Notes: generated by a model not told the origin, from the sequence alone. DNA of 14,130 nucleotides from Methanobacterium sp. (GCA_028700095.1 JAQVTJ010000038.1:1-14130); one strand, 5' to 3'; shown: positions 1 to 6,994, counted from the stretch's first letter. Translations and numbers: made by a program.

Positions 1-94
1 TTGCTGTTTGTTTCAATGCAAATACTGGCACGATACTGATTATAAGTATCATTGAACAAATTAAAGCTGCTTTTTTCACAATTTTCATCTCCAT
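1..94 (-). CDS. Exported protein, N-terminal fragment (runs off window edge)
   Basis: Only the first 29-31 codons lie in the window. Reading leftward from ATG at 94 (or ATG at 88) gives M-E-M-K-I-V-K-K, then a hydrophobic run (AALICSMILIISIV) and P-V-F-A followed by L-K-Q-T. This is a classic Sec signal peptide: basic n-region, about 14-residue h-region and a V-F-A cleavage site. The mature protein is therefore expected outside the cytoplasmic membrane. ATG 88 (start MKIVKK) and ATG 94 are both possible; neither has a strong ribosome binding site. A good TATA box at 124-131 places transcription start near 100, so the leader would be very short. The mature domain is outside the window, so no function can be given. 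Confidence 0.7.
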   Translation of the reverse strand, partial: MEMKIVKKAALICSMILIISIVPVFALKQTA

Positions 95-123
95 CTCTTG
101 GGTGACTAGAGATTGTCAGCGAG

Positions 124-131
124 TATATAAA
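124..131 (-). promoter_or_regulatory. Archaeal TATA box for the exported-protein gene
   Basis: On the minus strand the sequence reads TTTATATA, a near-perfect match to the archaeal consensus YTTATATA. It lies about 26 nt upstream of an expected transcription start near 100, just ahead of the ATG codons at 94 and 88. It is also downstream of the stop codon of the preceding minus-strand gene (168), so the exported-protein gene probably has its own promoter. Confidence 0.6.
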
Positions 132-167
132 TGAATATTCCGAGTTTTCACCCAGATTAATACCAGA

Positions 168-533
168 TTACTCCCAAGTTACCCAAATTAAGATAAAAAG
201 TGCGAAAAATTCTATTATGTTTAAAAAGAAAATTGGAATACCCATGCCCGGGCCTCTAAAGCCTTGATATATTAATAAAAATCCAGTAAAGAGTATGTTC
301 TGTAACAAGAGTAAGAGAGCAAATGCCACCAAACCAAATGTAAACTTAGATTTAAAATCTCTATAACTTCTTAAGTACATAAATAATACAATTAACAGAA
401 GACACATATTCCCAATTCCTATAATAACATCAACTGTTATAATCTGAGAATTTGCAAGGTGCATTCCTAATCCTTTTCCTAAACCCTCTCCTGTTCCATT
501 CCATCCATGATATCCTGGTCCTCCTAATTGCAT
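168..533 (-). CDS. Small three-helix membrane protein paired with a winged-helix regulator
   Basis: A 121-residue protein. The first 30 residues are glycine-rich with scattered His and Trp (GGPGYHGWNGTGEGLG). Three hydrophobic helices follow at about 31-53, 65-89 and 98-119. The loop between helices 1 and 2 is basic (RSYRDFKSK), so by the positive-inside rule the N-terminal tail is outside and the short C-terminus inside. The start is well supported by AGAGGTGAT five bases before ATG. The gene begins 31 bp after the winged-helix regulator on the same strand, so the two are almost certainly co-transcribed. The architecture resembles small membrane proteins that sit beside similar regulators in other euryarchaea (DUF7521-like, from memory). 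A role in passing a membrane signal to the regulator is inference only. Confidence 0.75.
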   Translation of the reverse strand: MQLGGPGYHGWNGTGEGLGKGLGMHLANSQIITVDVIIGIGNMCLLLIVLFMYLRSYRDFKSKFTFGLVAFALLLLLQNILFTGFLLIYQGFRGPGMGIPIFFLNIIEFFALFILIWVTWE

Positions 534-564
534 TTCAAATCACCTCTACCAAATTATATAATTA

Positions 565-849
565 TTATTTTTTCATTTTACTCAGAATTTCAAGGAATAT
601 AGGATAATTTTCTTCCATACGATTTGATAAAAATATCATTGCCCCATATCTCTTCTGTTCATTAGAATTAACAAGAATACTGTGGTCTTCCAAGATTTTA
701 ATATGATGTTGAACAGTTTTATAATCTAAATCAAGTTCTAAAGAAAGCTGATTTACATTGTAAGGTCTATCATGAAGAGCTTGGATTATCCTAGCCCTAT
801 TAATTCCACCTCTACTTCCAGCTATCAAATACCACAAAACCCTCTTCAT
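565..849 (-). CDS. Winged helix-turn-helix transcriptional regulator
   Basis: A 94-residue DNA-binding protein. Residues 11-30 (GSRGGINRARIIQALHDRPY) form the first helices of an archaeal winged-helix family. The helix-turn-helix spans about 31-56, with a recognition helix around DYKTVQHHIKILED; the wing (ILVNSNEQKRYGAMIFLS) follows, then a C-terminal helix that may dimerise. The frame also has an upstream GTG at 858. I prefer ATG 849 because GTGAT at 858-854 then acts as the ribosome binding site four bases away, matching the arrangement of the next gene, and because MKRVLWYLIAG is the usual start of this family. It is the first gene of an operon with the membrane protein downstream. Dyads at 901-928 and 941-954 may be its operators. 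The ligand or signal is unknown. Confidence 0.88.
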   Translation of the reverse strand: MKRVLWYLIAGSRGGINRARIIQALHDRPYNVNQLSLELDLDYKTVQHHIKILEDHSILVNSNEQKRYGAMIFLSNRMEENYPIFLEILSKMKK

Positions 850-900
850 GAAAATCACAATTAATTATGTTATGATTAAATATGAACTTTTGTCCAATAT

Positions 901-928
901 TAACCATTTGAAATCTATAAAATGGTTA
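901..928. repeat. Perfect inverted repeat, candidate operator of the regulator gene
   Basis: TAACCATTT at 901-909 is repeated exactly as its reverse complement AAATGGTTA at 920-928, separated by 10 bp, giving half-site centres 19 bp apart (nearly two helical turns). It lies about 50-80 bp upstream of the regulator's ATG, just upstream of the weak TATA-like element. This geometry suits a dimeric winged-helix protein. As RNA it could also form a 9-bp hairpin followed by TTTTATT on the plus strand, but no plus-strand gene ends here. Confidence 0.4.
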
Positions 929-940
929 TTTTATTAGATT

Positions 941-954
941 TGAAATTAATTTCA
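941..954. repeat. 14-bp perfect palindrome near the regulator promoter
   Basis: TGAAATTAATTTCA is its own reverse complement across all 14 bases. It lies 12 bp beyond the inverted repeat at 901-928, and the octamer TTTGAAAT occurs in both places (907-914 and 940-947). It could be a second binding site. Short AT-only palindromes are common in such DNA, so alone it is weak evidence. Confidence 0.3.
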
Positions 955-1176
955 CATAACTATACTTTTCGTTTCATTAAACTATTATCCAAATTATCTT
1001 TTATCAGAAATTAATATTATAATATTTTACAAAAAAATTTCCTAATCCTCCATTACTAACACCATACTATATACAAAAGAAGGAACTCAATTTTTAAAAG
1101 ATAAATTCAAAAATGAACTTTTCATGATATGGAAAATAATAATAAAGTAATGATATAATTTTTATTATATGTACCC

Positions 1177-2364
1177 CTAGCGGCAGATTATACTTATAAT
1201 ATCTCCATTTACAAGTTCATAGTCGCTTGAAATTCTTCTGCAACTTCTAGCATCAAGTGCATGCATAAAACTTTCACCTATATCTATATGTATAATATAT
1301 GCCATATCTTTAGGTTTAGAACCTTTCTTAATAAGCAGAGCATCTGGTAATATATTTCCTTTTTGATCTGATAATTTATGTTCATCTTCAACAGGAAAAA
1401 CAACTATCATATCCAAAATCTGAAAAACAGCAGTGTTCAATGCTTTTTGTACGCCTGTACTACCATATTTCTGGAGAACATGTTCTTTTATATAATTCAA
1501 AGCCTTCATCTGATTATCATTAAGTTTTTCAGGTTCAAGAATCTTAAAATCAGAATCTCCCGGAAAATAACTTATTAAACCTGCTTGTGAGGCACGTATA
1601 AGTGCAAGTTCTGATTCTGCTGAAACAGCAATAACATTCCCATATCTTTCCTCTAATCTTCTAATATTTTCATCTGAATTAGGCATATCTGCCTTATTTG
1701 CAACTATTAACATGGGCTTTGCTCTTTTAAGAAGATTATCAAGAACAGCAATAATATCTGAATCATCCCATTTATCATAATCCTTATTAACAACCTTTTT
1801 TGCTTCAATAATATCTTCAAGCCGTATACCAGTTCCACTTAACTGTTCAGAAATTACCTTAGCAAGATCCAATCTTTCTGACATTACCTTTCTTATCATT
1901 TTATTCCAATTTTTCTTTAAAATCCCAAAAAGCCACATTGTACTTTCATATTCTAAAAATTCAACATCCTCAAGAGGATCATGACTACCTGGTTCACAAG
2001 GTCTTCCTTCTTCATCAGTGGATCCTGAAGCATCAATAATATGAATAAAAGCCCTGGCCTGTCTAAGATCATCTAAAAACTTATTTCCAAGTCCACGACC
2101 TTCATGTGCACCTGGAACTAAACCTGCAACATCTATAAGTTCAACAGGTATTAATCTTTTCCCAGATACACATTTTGAATTATTAGGATTACATGTAACT
2201 TCCAATTCTTCGCATGGACATTCTGTTACAACATGTGCAACTGCTTTATTAGCATTTATAGTTGTGAATGGATAACTAGCAACTTCTACTTCTGATAATG
2301 TTGCAGAATTAAAAAAAGATGATTTTCCCACATTTGGTTTTCCTGTTACAGCGATTTGAAGCAT
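1177..2364 (-). CDS. Obg-family GTPase with C-terminal TGS domain (Ygr210/YchF-related)
   Basis: A 395-residue P-loop GTPase, normal length for its archaeal family. G1 is GKPNVGKSS (8-16), G2 lies around YPFTTI (31-36), G3 is DVAGL (78-82) followed by VPGAHEGRGLGNKFLDDL, and G4 is NKAD (223-226). A four-cysteine cluster (C49, C51, C58, C65; pattern CPC-x6-C-x6-C) lies between G2 and G3. The last 80 residues form a TGS domain, an RNA- or ribosome-contacting fold in this superfamily. Such proteins are often annotated as redox-regulated ATPase YchF, but YchF/OLA1 has a changed G4 (N-x-x-E) that favours ATP. The intact NKAD here points to GTP and to the Ygr210 branch found in archaea and fungi. 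ATG 2364 has an AGGAATGAT-like site upstream. The exact role in translation is unknown. Confidence 0.9.
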   Translation of the reverse strand: MLQIAVTGKPNVGKSSFFNSATLSEVEVASYPFTTINANKAVAHVVTECPCEELEVTCNPNNSKCVSGKRLIPVELIDVAGLVPGAHEGRGLGNKFLDDLRQARAFIHIIDASGSTDEEGRPCEPGSHDPLEDVEFLEYESTMWLFGILKKNWNKMIRKVMSERLDLAKVISEQLSGTGIRLEDIIEAKKVVNKDYDKWDDSDIIAVLDNLLKRAKPMLIVANKADMPNSDENIRRLEERYGNVIAVSAESELALIRASQAGLISYFPGDSDFKILEPEKLNDNQMKALNYIKEHVLQKYGSTGVQKALNTAVFQILDMIVVFPVEDEHKLSDQKGNILPDALLIKKGSKPKDMAYIIHIDIGESFMHALDARSCRRISSDYELVNGDIISIICR

Positions 2365-2636
2365 TTTTTATCATTCCTGTTATTATTATAACAATCTCTA
2401 AATTAATTTAAACAAACATGTTAAATAACAATTTCTATAAAAACAAGAAAAAAATTTAATACCTCTTAATTGAATTTATAAAAAAAAAGATGTTAGGGAG
2501 TATAATAAATTTATTTATTATAAACTACTTTATAAATATATAAAAAAAAATCTATAAATATTTAGGAATAAATCAGATAAAAAAAAAATTTTTTATTCCT
2601 ATATTTTTATAATTTAAGGAGATAATATATATAAAA

Positions 2637-3260
2637 ATGTCAAATTTATATCTTGTAGGTATTGGACCAGGATCTGGGAAATATTTAACATTTGAAGCTA
2701 TAAATATAGCTGGATCTGCAGATATTTTAATAGGAAGTAAAAGAGCTTTAAAACTTTTTCCAGAGGTAACAGCCAAAAAATTGGAGCTTAATGCTCAAAA
2801 TATGCATGAAACATTTAAATTAGCGGTTTATAAGGCATTTAGGGGACATACTGTTGTGCTTTTATCTACAGGAGATCCTGGATTTTCAGGTATATTAAAA
2901 CCCATCCAGAAATTAGCTGGAAAATTAGAATTTAAAGTTATTCCAGGTATAAGTTCAATCCAAATATGTGCAGCAAAACTTCAAATATCATGGGATGACA
3001 TCAATATCATCACAATGCATGGGAAAGGTATTCCAGATGAATTAATTCCTCTAATATTAAATGGAAAAACCACCATTATCCTGCCAAACACCACAATTGA
3101 AGAAACTGTGAAATATCTTTTAGAACATGGAATAGATCCAAAAAGAAGAGCAGTAGTATGTGAAAATTTAAGCTATAAAAATGAAAAAATAGTAAAAGCA
3201 TCACTTAAGGAAATTTTAAATGAAAAATTTGGTTATATGTGTGTATTAGTTATTTATTAA
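2637..3260 (+). CDS. cbiE: Cobalt-precorrin-7 (C5)-methyltransferase
   Basis: A 207-residue S-adenosylmethionine-dependent tetrapyrrole methylase. It transfers a methyl group to C-5 of the corrin ring in the anaerobic cobalamin pathway; methanogens need corrinoids for methyltransferases such as Mtr. Family motifs are visible: GIGPGS at 8-13, LSTGDPGFSG at 76-85 and VIPGISS at 101-107. Length fits stand-alone CbiE; the CbiT (C15) domain of fused CobL proteins is absent, so CbiT must be encoded elsewhere. AAGGAG at 2616-2621 is a good ribosome binding site but unusually far (15 nt) from ATG, and no other in-frame start fits better. TATA-like sequence (CTTTATAAATATATA from 2528) suggests its own promoter in the gap shared with the divergent GTPase gene. 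No other cobalamin gene is adjacent. Confidence 0.9.
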   Translation: MSNLYLVGIGPGSGKYLTFEAINIAGSADILIGSKRALKLFPEVTAKKLELNAQNMHETFKLAVYKAFRGHTVVLLSTGDPGFSGILKPIQKLAGKLEFKVIPGISSIQICAAKLQISWDDINIITMHGKGIPDELIPLILNGKTTIILPNTTIEETVKYLLEHGIDPKRRAVVCENLSYKNEKIVKASLKEILNEKFGYMCVLVIY

Positions 3261-3355
3261 ACACCCAAAAAAATAAAACTTAAACAGTTACAAAATCTTT
3301 CATTTAAACTTAAAAAAATATATATTTTAACTTAAATAATAAAAAATAAATATAA

Positions 3356-3369
3356 GGGATCTTAATCCC
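3356..3369. terminator. Possible bidirectional terminator between cbiE and arsA
   Basis: GGGAT-CTTA-ATCCC forms a 5-bp stem with a 4-base loop between two convergent genes. It is the only GC-containing hairpin in the gap. On the minus strand, where it follows the arsA stop closely, it is followed by a T-rich stretch; on the plus strand by ATTTTATCTT. The stem is short, so this is tentative. Confidence 0.35.
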
Positions 3370-3382
3370 ATTTTATCTTGGA

Positions 3383-4378
3383 TTATTGCATTGGAATTGC
3401 TTTAATCTCTTCTGTATGATCTCCATACAAAATATCTCCAATTTCTGTTAATCTTTCCATTCCTTTAACTTCATGTTTTTGTAATGGTATTTCAGCAATA
3501 ACCTGTCCACCAAATTTTTGTTTAATAGTAATAAGTCTTTGTTCTTGTATTTTACGTCTGGCTGCACAGAATTCACAATCAGCTTCTTCAGGTTGGATCT
3601 GGTTGACAATAACACCATCAGTTGTCATGTTAAATTTATGAAGTGCTTCCATGGCACGTTCTGATTCATAGATAGACATTTCTTCTGGTATAACAACTGT
3701 TTTAAATGATGTTCTGGTTGGATCTGCCATAATACCCCGGGCTTGTTTTATTCTTTTTTTAGTTTCTTCCATATCTTCTAAAGCTTTATCCTCTTCTTCT
3801 TCATCACCCATAAAAGGCATGATATTTTTAAATGCTTTGGCCATACCACCAATTTGACGTCTGACAGTTATCATCTTTCCAACCCATGAATCCATCATTT
3901 CAGGGAATGAAAGTAATCTAAGTGTATGACCTGTAGGTGCAGTATCAAAAATTACAATATCATATTCATCTGTAATCATATATTGTAAAAATTTATCAAA
4001 TGCAGCTGCTTCATCAATACCAGGAGACATTGAAGCCATATCCATCTGATCTTGCATTATACCCATATCCATACCAGGATTTAAAGATTGTTGTTCCTTC
4101 ATTTTGGACTGATAATCTTGCATTGCAATTTCAGGATCTATTTCCAATGCTTCAAGATTTTCTGAAATTGGTGTTGGATTATGGCCAATATTTCTCTCAT
4201 ACGAATCTGATAAAGAATGTGCAGGATCAGTTGATATAATCAAGGTTTTTTTACCTTGTTTTGAAAACCATAATGCAGTAGCAGCAGAAATTGTTGTTTT
4301 CCCAACTCCTCCCTTACCTCCAATAAACACAAATGTTGTTTTTCCTTTTTTAAACCTAAAAAGATCTTTAAATGCCAT
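3383..4378 (-). CDS. Archaeal Get3/ArsA-family ATPase (tail-anchored protein targeting type)
   Basis: A 331-residue single-domain ArsA/Get3 ATPase. The deviant Walker A GGKGGVGKTT is at 20-29 with the signature lysine (K22), switch I STDPAHS at 49-55 and switch II DTAPTGH at 145-151. C268-E-F-C271 matches the Get3 CxxC that holds a zinc ion at the dimer interface. Residues about 85-125 are methionine-rich (MDMGIMQDQMDM) and about 176-210 basic then acidic; together these fit the helical client-binding region that cradles a transmembrane segment. This favours a Get3-like targeting factor over an arsenite pump subunit, since no arsB, arsD or arsR is nearby. GGAGGAAT lies just before ATG 4378. 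The gene appears monocistronic, with a TATA-like TTATATTTA near 4407-4417. The eukaryotic partners Get1, Get2 and Get4 are not expected in archaea; the client range is unknown. Confidence 0.92.
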   Translation of the reverse strand: MAFKDLFRFKKGKTTFVFIGGKGGVGKTTISAATALWFSKQGKKTLIISTDPAHSLSDSYERNIGHNPTPISENLEALEIDPEIAMQDYQSKMKEQQSLNPGMDMGIMQDQMDMASMSPGIDEAAAFDKFLQYMITDEYDIVIFDTAPTGHTLRLLSFPEMMDSWVGKMITVRRQIGGMAKAFKNIMPFMGDEEEEDKALEDMEETKKRIKQARGIMADPTRTSFKTVVIPEEMSIYESERAMEALHKFNMTTDGVIVNQIQPEEADCEFCAARRKIQEQRLITIKQKFGGQVIAEIPLQKHEVKGMERLTEIGDILYGDHTEEIKAIPMQ

Positions 4379-4928
4379 TACTATTCCTCCATTTTTTTCA
4401 TATTAATAAATATAATCTAAAAAATTTAGTTTAAAGTTTTATAATATAATAATATTATTATAAACTATTTTTAAAGTTATTCCATTTTATATATAAAATA
4501 AAAATAATATACTATTAGATAAATTTTAAAAAATAATCAATAAAACCCTATTTAATGAAAAAGCAAGTTAAATTTAACACTATTCATTATAAAATGGGAA
4601 AAACCCTGAAACTGAAATATAGTCTAAAAGTTGGATGGTGGGGTTGTTAAATACTAAAATTTTAATTAACATATCTCTATTATTATTTTTACAGGTGATT
4701 TTTAGCTAGTTATGGGCATTTTAAGTTTTATTATTGGCAAAGTTATAGAAATAAGTGTTAATATGTGTTGTTCAATAAAATATAGATTTTCATATAAATT
4801 TTAAGGTTATAATCCCATCTAAAAAAAATATATTAGGATAATCACTAAATAATAGATGATAAATTTATAATAATCCTTAAATATCCTTTAATATTCATGA
4901 TATTTAGCTTTATTAAATTATAATTTTT
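4379..4928. other. Long AT-rich intergenic region
   Basis: This 550-bp gap lies between the arsA start and the end of the M14-like gene, both minus strand. Near arsA it contains the presumed arsA promoter and an imperfect AT-only dyad at about 4434-4466. A 12-bp palindrome GTTAAATTTAAC occurs at 4567-4578. From about 4620 to 4770 the plus strand becomes G/T-rich (for example GGATGGTGGGGTTG). It contains a 30-codon ORF at 4712-4804, listed separately. No tRNA, rRNA or recognisable riboswitch is visible. Confidence 0.45.
4712..4804 (+). CDS. Possible 30-residue small ORF
   Basis: ATG at 4712 opens a 30-codon frame ending at TAA 4802-4804. It encodes a hydrophobic start (MGILSFIIGKVIEISV), two adjacent cysteines (C19, C20) and a basic, aromatic tail (KYRFSYKF). 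AGGTGATT at 4693-4700 resembles a ribosome binding site but is about 11 nt from the ATG. An in-frame TAG at 4703 excludes an upstream start. Nothing identifies a family. The frame could be chance in AT-rich DNA, or the start of a decayed gene. Confidence 0.2.
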   Translation: MGILSFIIGKVIEISVNMCCSIKYRFSYKF

Positions 4929-5774
4929 TTATATTATTTTTTTATATTTTAATAGAGTGATCATTTGTGTGAATGATTTTTCTATTGTTTCTTTTTGTGC
5001 CATGCCATGGGGAGATAATACTTCACATGTTACTGCAGTTATTTTTGCTAAATTGGCAGTGTCTTCTACAGCACCTTTATATTCTATTCCACTATTTTCA
5101 AAGACTATTAAATCTGAGAGTGTTTGTTGGGATATATAGACTGCTAGATCATAGCTTTCAGGTGTTGGACTTTTGGAACAGAAAACACTATCTCTGCCTG
5201 GATCAGCATTAGGTTGTGTGGAATGGAAATCACCTAATATATCTATTTTTAAAATTTTAGCTAATTTTAATATTTGAAATGTGGGTGTGCCTGGTTTATC
5301 TGCTAATGTATTTAAGTTTTGATCATTCCAAAAACGTTGATTTTTCGCAGTACTAGTTGGAGATACAAAGGGTACTATAATAACGGTTCCATTAATTTTT
5401 TTATCTTTTAGATAATTTATTAATTTCACACTTGCTATTTGTGCAGGAAGTTCATTTCCATGCACACCTGCAACAACCATAACTCTAGGTTCACTGCCAT
5501 TTCCAAACACTATCATAGGAGTACCTAACCTAGATAAATATAAAATATTTCTAGTTAACTGGGTATCAGATAAATATTCTTGCATTACCAAATTTTCTAA
5601 TATATTCCCTCTAGTTTGAGTTCCAGAATCTAAAAAAGATCCCATAAAAATTATATTAGTACTCCATACTAACCCATCTGTATCAGGTGAGATTAATCCT
5701 AATCCATTTACAGCATTAACTGGCATACATAAAACTAATACAAAAATGGATATAAAAACAATCTTTTTTAACAT
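4929..5774 (-). CDS. Secreted M14-like zinc hydrolase (succinylglutamate desuccinylase/aspartoacylase-like)
   Basis: A 281-residue exported protein. Residues 1-21 (MLKKIVFISIFVLVLCMPVNA) form a signal peptide. The core has the zinc signature H105-G-N-E108 (in GVHGNELPAQ) and a third ligand H184 in GDFHST. An NQR...DQNLN stretch at 145-155 corresponds to the substrate-carboxylate-binding region, and E251 in VTCEVLSPHG is in place for the catalytic glutamate. So the active site looks intact and the enzyme probably removes an acyl or amino-acid group from a small or exposed substrate outside the cell. Cytoplasmic arginine-catabolism enzymes of this family lack a signal peptide, so that role is unlikely. 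Action on cell-wall peptide stems is speculation. GGAGAGGTTTT precedes ATG 5774. The gene stands alone between two long gaps, which suggests accessory status. Confidence 0.82.
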   Translation of the reverse strand: MLKKIVFISIFVLVLCMPVNAVNGLGLISPDTDGLVWSTNIIFMGSFLDSGTQTRGNILENLVMQEYLSDTQLTRNILYLSRLGTPMIVFGNGSEPRVMVVAGVHGNELPAQIASVKLINYLKDKKINGTVIIVPFVSPTSTAKNQRFWNDQNLNTLADKPGTPTFQILKLAKILKIDILGDFHSTQPNADPGRDSVFCSKSPTPESYDLAVYISQQTLSDLIVFENSGIEYKGAVEDTANLAKITAVTCEVLSPHGMAQKETIEKSFTQMITLLKYKKII

Positions 5775-6187
5775 AAAACCTCTCCATTATTTATAATATT
5801 AATATTGATTTAAACATCTTACCATCATATACCTAATACCATTTTAATTAAAAAAAATATTATTTAGAGCCTTATATTTAGTATGTTTTTTGGGATGTTG
5901 TGGCCTTTTGTTGTGTATGAGTACTTGTTAATAATTATATTTAGTAATTGTGGTTTTTCGCTGTTTGTGGTGTATAGTTTATGGAAATTCTCTAAAAATT
6001 AAATTATAAAAGAAATATTTTTCTTTTTGATTATTTAATTATTTTATTGGTGATTTCTAAGTTGTAGCTTATCAAAATAAAAAAAAGGTGTATGGACTAG
6101 AAAGTTATAAGGAAATTGATATTAGTTATTATATATTTATAATCATATAGTGGGTGTGTTGGATATTCTCATATGGAGGTATTATAT
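5775..6187. other. Intergenic region between divergent M14-like and DUF308 genes, with a G/T-rich segment
   Basis: This gap carries both divergent promoters at its ends. In the middle (about 5880-5990) the plus strand is strongly G/T-rich (GGGATGTTGTGG, TTGTTGTGTATGAG, TTTGTGGTGTATAG), unlike the A-rich DNA around it. An open frame at 5883-6002 would encode 39 very hydrophobic residues (starting MFFGMLWPFVVYEY), but T-rich DNA yields hydrophobic codons by chance and no ribosome binding site precedes it. No RNA gene is recognised. Confidence 0.4.
6127..6141 (+). promoter_or_regulatory. TATA box region of the DUF308 gene
   Basis: TATTATATATTTATA lies about 47-60 bp before the ATG at 6188. A transcription start about 25 bp downstream (near 6160) would leave a leader of roughly 28 nt containing the GGAGGT site. 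It is the best TATA-like element upstream of this gene, but the region is AT-rich. Confidence 0.4.
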
Positions 6188-6664
6188 ATGCAAAAATTGG
6201 GCAGTGCAATAATCTTAATGATTTTAGGTTTAATAGTATTGGCCTTTCCTTTATTAGGACTCATTCCATTTAGTCTAATTAGTGGATTTATAGTTCTAAT
6301 TCTAGGTATAGGGCTTTTATTAGGTGGAATAACAGAGATGGATGAAAGTGTTGGAACAGGAATCGTGGGAATTATATTAGGACTACTTGCCCTAATATTA
6401 GGTATTGGATTTATATATAACCTTGCATTATTCAGCTTTGTAACTGGATTAATAGTTTATATAGTTGGTATATTCCTGATAATCACAGGTATAATAGGTA
6501 TTATATCAGATTGCTGTGGAAATAGATTGAATGGTGTTTTAGCACTAGTTATTGGTATATCATACTTAATTGTAGGAGTTTTCATAGCTGAACCACGATA
6601 CCTTGGAATATTAATAGGTTTCTGGCTTTTATTTACTGGTATATTAATGATTGTTAAAAAATGA
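6188..6664 (+). CDS. DUF308/HdeD-like six-helix membrane protein
   Basis: A 158-residue, almost wholly hydrophobic protein. Six helices are predictable at about 5-24, 26-48, 57-77, 81-107, 115-133 and 138-155. Paired Gly-rich helices repeat the pattern of the DUF308 (HdeD-like) family, which is named after an E. coli acid-resistance membrane protein; the biochemical role is unknown. Two adjacent cysteines (C109, C110) lie in a short loop before helix 5. The frame has an upstream ATG at 6173, but GGAGGT at 6175-6180 overlaps that start and lies seven bases before ATG 6188, so 6188 is the true start. The gene is flanked by long gaps and ended by an oligo-T tract, so it is probably monocistronic. 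Confidence 0.85.
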   Translation: MQKLGSAIILMILGLIVLAFPLLGLIPFSLISGFIVLILGIGLLLGGITEMDESVGTGIVGIILGLLALILGIGFIYNLALFSFVTGLIVYIVGIFLIITGIIGIISDCCGNRLNGVLALVIGISYLIVGVFIAEPRYLGILIGFWLLFTGILMIVKK

Positions 6665-6695
6665 TTAAATAAAAAAAATATCCAACAAACCCTAA

Positions 6696-6703
6696 TTTTT
6701 TTT
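6696..6703 (+). terminator. Oligo-T terminator after the DUF308 gene
   Basis: A run of eight T residues lies 32 nt after the stop codon. Archaeal RNA polymerase commonly terminates at such T tracts without needing a hairpin. No further plus-strand gene follows for about 400 bp. Confidence 0.5.
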
Positions 6704-6994
6704 ATAAAAAAAATATTGTGGATCATAAAAATATTTTCTCCTATTTAATGAAAATATCTAAACCTTTTTTATTTTTTAAGTGTATCCAAACTAATAAATT
6801 TTTTTTACTAAAATACTCATATTATTCCACCATAATATTATAGCTAATTTTATATAATAATAGAAAAGTTTATTTTGAAAGCACCTCATAAAAAACAATT
6901 AAAGCAGTTTATTTATTAGTTAATGATAATTTATATTACTTTTATTATTTTATATTGATATTCAACAAATTTTAGAGATAATTGTAATAAAATA

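Larger units (their letters stand above)
850..1176. other. Intergenic region upstream of the regulator gene
   Basis: This 327-bp AT-rich gap lies between the regulator start and the end of the TGS GTPase gene, both on the minus strand. It holds a weak TATA-like element for the regulator (minus-strand CATATTTAA, 876-884) and two perfect inverted repeats (901-928 and 941-954). The part nearest the GTPase gene (about 1130-1176) is T-rich on the minus strand and may end that transcript. I see no ORF, tRNA or structured RNA between about 960 and 1130. Confidence 0.5.

Noticed and set aside
3383..4378. Arsenite efflux ATPase
   Set aside because: Single ATPase domain, Get3-type CxxC and Met-rich insert, and no ars genes nearby.
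4600..4660. Possible C/D-box sRNA (CTGA repeated near 4607-4617)
   Set aside because: Two D-box-like CTGA motifs occur but no RTGATGA C box lies at the right distance on either strand.
4547..6754. 15-nt direct repeat CCTATTTAATGAAAA at 4547-4561 and 6740-6754
   Set aside because: At this base composition one or two 15-nt matches are expected by chance in 14 kb, and the flanks do not match.
6846..6862. Second TATA-like element in the nadE upstream gap
   Set aside because: No ORF or structured RNA follows before the real nadE promoter; AT-rich gaps produce such matches often.
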